Below, piece by piece: positions 59,856 to 64,000 of a stretch of 64,000 nt of DNA (the stretch's first letter is position 1; every line of letters begins with the position of its first letter). Source of the DNA: Rhizobium pisi (GTDB lineage Bacteria > Pseudomonadota > Alphaproteobacteria > Rhizobiales > Rhizobiaceae). A program made the translations under genes and the position numbers. Location: positions 1 to 64,000 of the forward strand of contig NZ_RJJT01000015.1 in assembly GCF_003938655.1 (NCBI RefSeq). The letters run 5' to 3'. The notes beneath the pieces were generated by a model. That model was not told where the DNA came from and did no database searches. It was given only the letters and a program-made list of their open reading frames with translations.

Positions 59856-60710
59856 ATGAGTATGGCAGCGGTGGAAACCCAATTGCCCGGCGACCGGATC
59901 AGCAAGCGCAATTTCGACAAGCTTGCCCGGTTCATCTACGACTATAGCGGCATCAAGATGCCGCCGACCAAGCTGACGATGCTCGAAGGGCGGTTGAGGC
60001 GCCGCCTTCGCGCGACCAATCATTCGACCTTCGACGATTATTGCGACTTCCTGTTCAATCACGACGGCCTCGCCCAGGAAACCGTCTACCTCATCGACGT
60101 GGTGACGACGAACAAGACGGATTTCTTCCGGGAAGCCAAGCATTTCGACTACATGCAGACGGTGGCGCTGCCGGCGATCGCCAACAGCGGCGTGCGCACC
60201 ATCCGCACTTGGAGCTCGGCCTGCTCGACGGGGGCCGAACCCTACACGATGGCGATGGTGCTGGCGGAATTTGCCGAAGGCCGCAACGACGTTTCCTACA
60301 GCGTACTTGCCACCGATCTTTCCACCGACGTGCTGCAGACGGCGCGCCGGGGCATCTATCCGGAAGACATCATCGCGCCCGTGCCGCGCGACCTGCAGCG
60401 CAAATACGTGCTTGTTGCCAAGCAGCCGGGCCGCAAGGAGGTGCGCATCACACCGAAACTGCGCAGCAGGGTGGGTTTTGCCCGAATGAACCTGATGGAC
60501 GACAAATACCCGGTCGGCGACTTGATGAACATCATCTTCTGCCGCAACGTGCTGATCTACTTCGACAAGCAAACCCAGGCCGGTGTGCTCAACCGTCTCT
60601 GCAATTGCCTGGCGAAGGGCGGCTACATATTCATCGGCCATTCCGAATCTATCACCGGCTTCGACCTGCCGTTGAAACAGGTTTCGAATACGGTGTTTCA
60701 GCGTATCTAG
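59856..60710 (+). CDS. cheR: chemotaxis methyltransferase CheR
   Basis: The 284-aa protein has the N-terminal helical CheR domain (about 15-75) and a SAM-binding methyltransferase domain with TWSSACSTGAEPYTMAMVL (about 118-136) and IIFCRNVLIYFD. It methylates receptor glutamates with S-adenosylmethionine. It lacks a TPR extension. A palindromic repeat begins in its stop codon and separates it from cheB. Confidence 0.96.
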   Translation: MSMAAVETQLPGDRISKRNFDKLARFIYDYSGIKMPPTKLTMLEGRLRRRLRATNHSTFDDYCDFLFNHDGLAQETVYLIDVVTTNKTDFFREAKHFDYMQTVALPAIANSGVRTIRTWSSACSTGAEPYTMAMVLAEFAEGRNDVSYSVLATDLSTDVLQTARRGIYPEDIIAPVPRDLQRKYVLVAKQPGRKEVRITPKLRSRVGFARMNLMDDKYPVGDLMNIIFCRNVLIYFDKQTQAGVLNRLCNCLAKGGYIFIGHSESITGFDLPLKQVSNTVFQRI

Positions 60711-60830
60711 AGCATTTCCGCTTTTCTCCTCGCGGAAATGCTCTATCTCTTTGTTTTCACGCAATTCCCGGCAAAAGCGTTTCGCGCTTTGCCTGGCAAA
60801 ACCGTTACACACTTTTGCTGGAATTGCTCT
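60709..60830. repeat. rhizobial palindromic repeat between cheR and cheB
   Basis: It has a perfect 13-bp stem AGAGCATTTCCGC/GCGGAAATGCTCT (60709-60744, 10-base loop), then a second imperfect palindrome with arms GCAATTCCCGGCAAAAG (60761-60777) and CTTTTGCTGGAATTGC (about 60813-60828). Similar paired palindromes occur widely in rhizobial intergenic DNA (RIME-like). It overlaps the cheR stop codon and ends directly before the cheB RBS GGAGG. Confidence 0.8.
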
Positions 60831-60840
60831 GGAGGCATCC

Positions 60841-61938
60841 ATGCGTAAGAAAATCCGCGTTCTCATCATCGATGATTCCGCCAGCATCCGCCAGACACTG
60901 AGCCATGTGCTGGAGCAGGATCCCGATATCGAGATCATGGGGGTGGCATCCGATCCTTTCGTGGCGGCGCGGAAGCTGCAGGAGGAAATCCCCGATGTCA
61001 TCACGCTCGACGTGGAGATGCCGCGCATGGACGGCATCACCTTCCTTCGCAAGCTGATGTCGCAGCGGCCGATCCCCGTCGTGATGTGCTCGTCGCTGAC
61101 GGAGGCGGGCTCGGAAACGCTGCTTCAGGCGCTCGAGGCAGGCGCCGTCGACGTCATTCTGAAATCGAAGATCGGAGCTGCCGACGGTCTCGCCGATGAC
61201 GCCATGCGCATTCGTGAAGTCGTGAAGAGCGCTTCGCACGCGCGGCTTTCCACCGTGCGCCGCGCCGCCGGAACCATTCGCTCCGCCTCCGCCGAGGGGC
61301 CGGCCAAGAAGCTGACGGCGGATGCGATGCTGCCACCGCCGACGGGACGGGCGATGGCAAAGACGACGGAGATGGTCGTCTGCGTCGGCGCCTCCACCGG
61401 CGGCACCGAGGCGTTGCGCGAATTCCTGGAAGAACTGCCGGCCAATGCTCCAGGCGTGGTGATCGTCCAGCATATGCCGGAGAAATTCACCGCTGCCTTT
61501 GCGAAGCGGTTGAACGGACTCTGCGAGGTCGAGGTCAAGGAAGCCGCCGACGGCGACCCGGTGCTGCGCGGCCATGTGCTGATCGCCCCTGGCGATAAGC
61601 ACATGCTGCTCGAACGCCAGGGAGCGCGCTATTATGTGAGCGTGAAGACCGGGCCGCTGGTCTCCCGCCACCGGCCTTCCGTTGATGTGCTCTTCCGTTC
61701 GGCGGCGCGTTCGGCCGGCTCGAACGCGATGGGGATCATCATGACCGGCATGGGCGACGACGGCGCGCGCGGCATGCTGGAAATGCACGAGGCCGGAGCC
61801 TACACGGTGGCGCAGGACGAGGCGAGTTCCGTCGTTTTCGGCATGCCGAAGGAAGCGATCGCCAAGGGCGGTGTCGACCGTATCCTGCCGCTCGATCAGA
61901 TCGCCCGCGAAGTGCTGATGACACAGCAGAAGTTTTAG
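60841..61938 (+). CDS. cheB: protein-glutamate methylesterase CheB
   Basis: The 365-aa protein has a receiver domain (about 5-125; Asp11/Asp12, phospho-acceptor Asp57 in TLDVEMP, Lys109 in ILKSK) and a linker. The C-terminal methylesterase domain (about 178-360) carries the catalytic triad Ser185 (GASTGGTE), His211 (VQHMPEKF) and Asp307 (MTGMGDDG). It removes methyl groups from receptors. The start was placed at the ATG behind GGAGG; the frame extends upstream into the palindromic repeat. Confidence 0.96.
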   Translation: MRKKIRVLIIDDSASIRQTLSHVLEQDPDIEIMGVASDPFVAARKLQEEIPDVITLDVEMPRMDGITFLRKLMSQRPIPVVMCSSLTEAGSETLLQALEAGAVDVILKSKIGAADGLADDAMRIREVVKSASHARLSTVRRAAGTIRSASAEGPAKKLTADAMLPPPTGRAMAKTTEMVVCVGASTGGTEALREFLEELPANAPGVVIVQHMPEKFTAAFAKRLNGLCEVEVKEAADGDPVLRGHVLIAPGDKHMLLERQGARYYVSVKTGPLVSRHRPSVDVLFRSAARSAGSNAMGIIMTGMGDDGARGMLEMHEAGAYTVAQDEASSVVFGMPKEAIAKGGVDRILPLDQIAREVLMTQQKF

Positions 61939-62014
61939 GACCTGTTTGAACAGGCGAAGCCGGCGGTATCATAGGATGCGGCCGGCCTTTATTTTAGCCC
62001 TGCAGGTTCTGCAT

Positions 62015-62755
62015 TCAGGCGAGATAACCGCCGTCGATCGTCAGGCTGGCGCCGGTGACGAAGGCGGCCTCGGCACTGGCGAGATACGCGGCGAGGCCGG
62101 CAATCTCGCGGTCCTCACCCAAACGGCCAAGCGCCATCAGCGGCTTAAGGCGCTCATGATCGTCCTCATTGGAGTTCATGTCAGTCGCCGTCGGGCCGGG
62201 CTGGATGTTGTTGACAGTGATGCCGCGTGAGCCGAGATCGCGGGCGAGGCCGCGGGTCATCGCGGCGATGGCGCCCTTCGTCATGCTGTAGACCGCCGAG
62301 GTTGGAAAGCCGCTGCGATCGGCAGCGACGCTGCCGATGGTGATGATGCGGCCGCCTTCCTTCATATGTCTTGCCGCGGCCTGGATGCCGACGAACGCAG
62401 CGCGGACATTAACGGCGAACATCCGATCGAAATCTTCGAGCGAATAGTCGTCGAGCGGGTTGAGGATAAGAATGCCGGCATTGTTGACGAGAATGTCGAG
62501 ACCGCCAAAATGCCCGGCTGTCAACGCGACGGCATCCTGCACGGCCTTCGAATCGGCACTGTCGGCCCGGATCGCCAGCGCCTTGCCGCCAGCGGCCTCC
62601 AGTTCGGCGACGATCGCCTTCGCCCTGTGCTCTGAACTTGAATAGGTGAAGGCGACGGCGGCGCCATCGGCTGCGAGCCTTCGGACGATGGCGGCACCGA
62701 TGCCGCGCGCGCCGCCGGTAACGAGGGCAATCTTGGTGGAAAGAGGTTGAGACAT
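62015..62755 (-). CDS. SDR-family oxidoreductase (FabG-like)
   Basis: The 246-aa protein has TGGARGIGAAIVRRLAADGA (about 14-33), NNAG, the catalytic Ser in ITIGSVAAD and YSMTK, followed by PGPTATDMN. This is the classical SDR pattern. It is preceded on the same strand by a TetR regulator gene (75 bases apart), and so is probably regulated by it. Its substrate is unknown. Confidence 0.93.
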   Translation of the reverse strand: MSQPLSTKIALVTGGARGIGAAIVRRLAADGAAVAFTYSSSEHRAKAIVAELEAAGGKALAIRADSADSKAVQDAVALTAGHFGGLDILVNNAGILILNPLDDYSLEDFDRMFAVNVRAAFVGIQAAARHMKEGGRIITIGSVAADRSGFPTSAVYSMTKGAIAAMTRGLARDLGSRGITVNNIQPGPTATDMNSNEDDHERLKPLMALGRLGEDREIAGLAAYLASAEAAFVTGASLTIDGGYLA

Positions 62756-62829
62756 GGAGATTTCCTTCTGTTTTTTGGATTGATCAGTCTAGAATTGCTC
62801 ATGGAAAAGTCAGCTCGGAGTTGTTCTCC

Positions 62830-63408
62830 TCAACGAAGGCTTCTGATAGCCATGCGCGCGATGTTGCGGAGCGTCTCGGGTGGGGCGCCGTTTCGGGCGC
62901 TGACTTTCATGCCCGCGAGAGCTGCGCCGAGAAATGGAACGGCGTCGGCGATATCGATATCCGCTGCGAGTTCTCCGGCCCCGCGAGCCTCACCGAGAAG
63001 GCCCTCAATCGCCAGGTGAAGCGCGTGGCCGGCGCTGTCGGTAAGAGCTGCGATCTCGGCATCGGTGCGACCGAATTCGCAGATGGCACTGACGCCGAGG
63101 CAGCAGCGCCGCGCCTCGGCAGCGGGACGTGAGGCGAAGGCGACGAGAGCACCTTCCAGCGCCTCGATCGGCCGGCCCTCTCGGCGGAGATCGGCGACGA
63201 TTTTGCCGACGCTGTCGGCATTGTAGCGCTTCAGTGCTTCCAAGTAGAGGCTGCGCTTGTCGCCGAAGGTGTCGTACATGCTCTGACGGCTGATCTTCAT
63301 CGCCGTCAGCAGATCGTCTGTCGAGGTGCCTTCGTAACCATGCTCCGAGAACACGCCGATGGCGGCCTGAAGGGCGGTGTCGCGATCGAATTCCTTGTGT
63401 CTTGCCAT
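62830..63408 (-). CDS. TetR/AcrR-family transcriptional regulator
   Basis: The 192-aa protein has an N-terminal HTH (about 8-50, TALQAAIGVFSEHGYEGTST, then DLLTAMKISRQSMYDTFGDK) and a helical ligand-binding domain (about 75-190) with three Cys residues around RRCCLGVSAIC. It lies upstream of the SDR gene in the same direction, so the two may form a self-regulated unit that responds to a substrate of the SDR. Confidence 0.93.
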   Translation of the reverse strand: MARHKEFDRDTALQAAIGVFSEHGYEGTSTDDLLTAMKISRQSMYDTFGDKRSLYLEALKRYNADSVGKIVADLRREGRPIEALEGALVAFASRPAAEARRCCLGVSAICEFGRTDAEIAALTDSAGHALHLAIEGLLGEARGAGELAADIDIADAVPFLGAALAGMKVSARNGAPPETLRNIARMAIRSLR

Positions 63409-63623
63409 GGCAGACGATTTACACTTTCTGGACTAATCTGTCCATAATAAAATTGGCATGGCTTGCATTGCAGGGCAGCCATGCGCGCCTCCCCTTGAAA
63501 TTTCCGTGATTTTGTGGTCTTGAGGCCGCCAATCTTTGCAGCGCTGCCTGTCATGCATGTTCAGGGACATTTCCCGCCCCTGGCAGCGCGCGCCTCGTAT
63601 CAGTCCCAAGGAAAAATGCGCAG

Positions 63624-64000
63624 ATGGCCCGTTCAGCTCTTCTCAATGTCATGGTTCAGGCTGCCCTCAAGGCAGGAAAATCGCTGGGGCGTGATTTCGG
63701 CGAAGTGCAGAACCTGCAGGTTTCCGTGAAGGGACCGGGCGATTTCGTTTCCACCGCCGACCGCAAGGCTGAGAAGATCGTCCGGGAAGAGCTGATAAAA
63801 GCCCGCCCGACTTACGGCTTCCTCGGCGAGGAAAGCGAGGAGATCAAAGGCACGGACGGCGCGCATCGCTGGATCGTCGACCCGCTCGACGGCACGACGA
63901 ACTTCCTGCACGGCATTCCGGCTTTCGCCGTCTCGATCGCGCTCGAACGCAACGGCGAGATCGTCGCCGCCGTCGTCTTCAATCCGGCGACCGACGAGCT
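63624..64000 (+). CDS. suhB: inositol monophosphatase family protein (start only)
   Basis: The first 125 codons are in the window and run off the right edge. The sequence has GEESEE (metal-binding acidic motif, about 71-76) and WIVDPLDGTTNF (about 86-97), the signature of inositol-1-monophosphatases/SuhB. It should hydrolyse myo-inositol phosphate in the presence of Mg2+. The ATG follows AAGGAA by about 12 bases, which is a weak arrangement. Confidence 0.93.
   Translation, partial: MARSALLNVMVQAALKAGKSLGRDFGEVQNLQVSVKGPGDFVSTADRKAEKIVREELIKARPTYGFLGEESEEIKGTDGAHRWIVDPLDGTTNFLHGIPAFAVSIALERNGEIVAAVVFNPATDE

Noticed and set aside
1..64000. CRISPR arrays, tRNA or rRNA genes, insertion sequences, prophage
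   Set aside because: No regularly spaced direct repeats, no cloverleaf or CCA-like ends and no transposase or integrase reading frames were seen.

Overview
The window is chromosomal DNA of a fast-growing rhizobium, most likely Rhizobium of the etli/leguminosarum group. This is inferred from the high G+C content, from protein families typical of the order (homospermidine synthase, an Omp10-type lipoprotein, a GapR/DUF2312 protein, DUF1036, DUF1244), and from palindromic intergenic repeats of the rhizobial RIME type at about 19.7, 28.05 and 60.7 kb. No tRNA, rRNA, insertion sequence, prophage, plasmid functions or CRISPR array was seen. It reads as a core chromosome segment with a dense chemosensory locus.

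Layout. 0-10.3 kb: envelope and housekeeping genes (unknown 210-aa protein, SGNH hydrolase, MltB-type lytic transglycosylase, galU, beta-barrel outer membrane protein, kdsD, an NfeD/SPFH membrane pair, hemH). 10.4-19.7 kb: exported 5'-nucleotidase with a LysM domain, small membrane protein, Omp10 lipoprotein, homospermidine synthase, a folate operon (pabB-pabC-YciI-DUF4440), a 141-bp inverted-repeat element and oligoendopeptidase F. 20-28.8 kb: NtrC-type regulator, DUF882 protein, GNAT, gapR, DUF1244, N-formylglutamate amidohydrolase, DUF1036, pyruvate kinase and a LysE exporter. 28.8-41.3 kb: a catabolic and regulatory stretch of small units in which a regulator is paired with enzymes (LysR with tautomerase/cupin/DUF4865; GlxA-, MmyB- and HxlR-type regulators each beside an SDR oxidoreductase), plus a threonine dehydratase-like enzyme, gamma-glutamyltransferase and an alpha/beta hydrolase. 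41.4-47.8 kb: TPR protein, rpmJ, purEK, two small DUF465 proteins, ArsR, TauE, thiE-like and SEL1-repeat genes.

47.9-61.9 kb is the most distinctive part. It holds a complete chemosensory cluster without flagellar genes: a divergent soluble receptor-like protein, then STAS-cheY-cheA-cheW-mcp-mcp-mcp-cheW-cheR, a palindromic repeat, and cheB. Most of the early genes overlap by ATGA and so are probably translationally coupled. The three membrane receptors share nearly identical signalling domains and a conserved C-terminal tail, but carry one, four and two HAMP-like units. A STAS protein and a soluble receptor-like protein with an altered hairpin tip sit at the head of the locus. This suggests an output or adaptation scheme that differs from textbook flagellar chemotaxis. 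The window ends with a TetR-SDR pair and the start of an inositol monophosphatase gene that runs off the edge.
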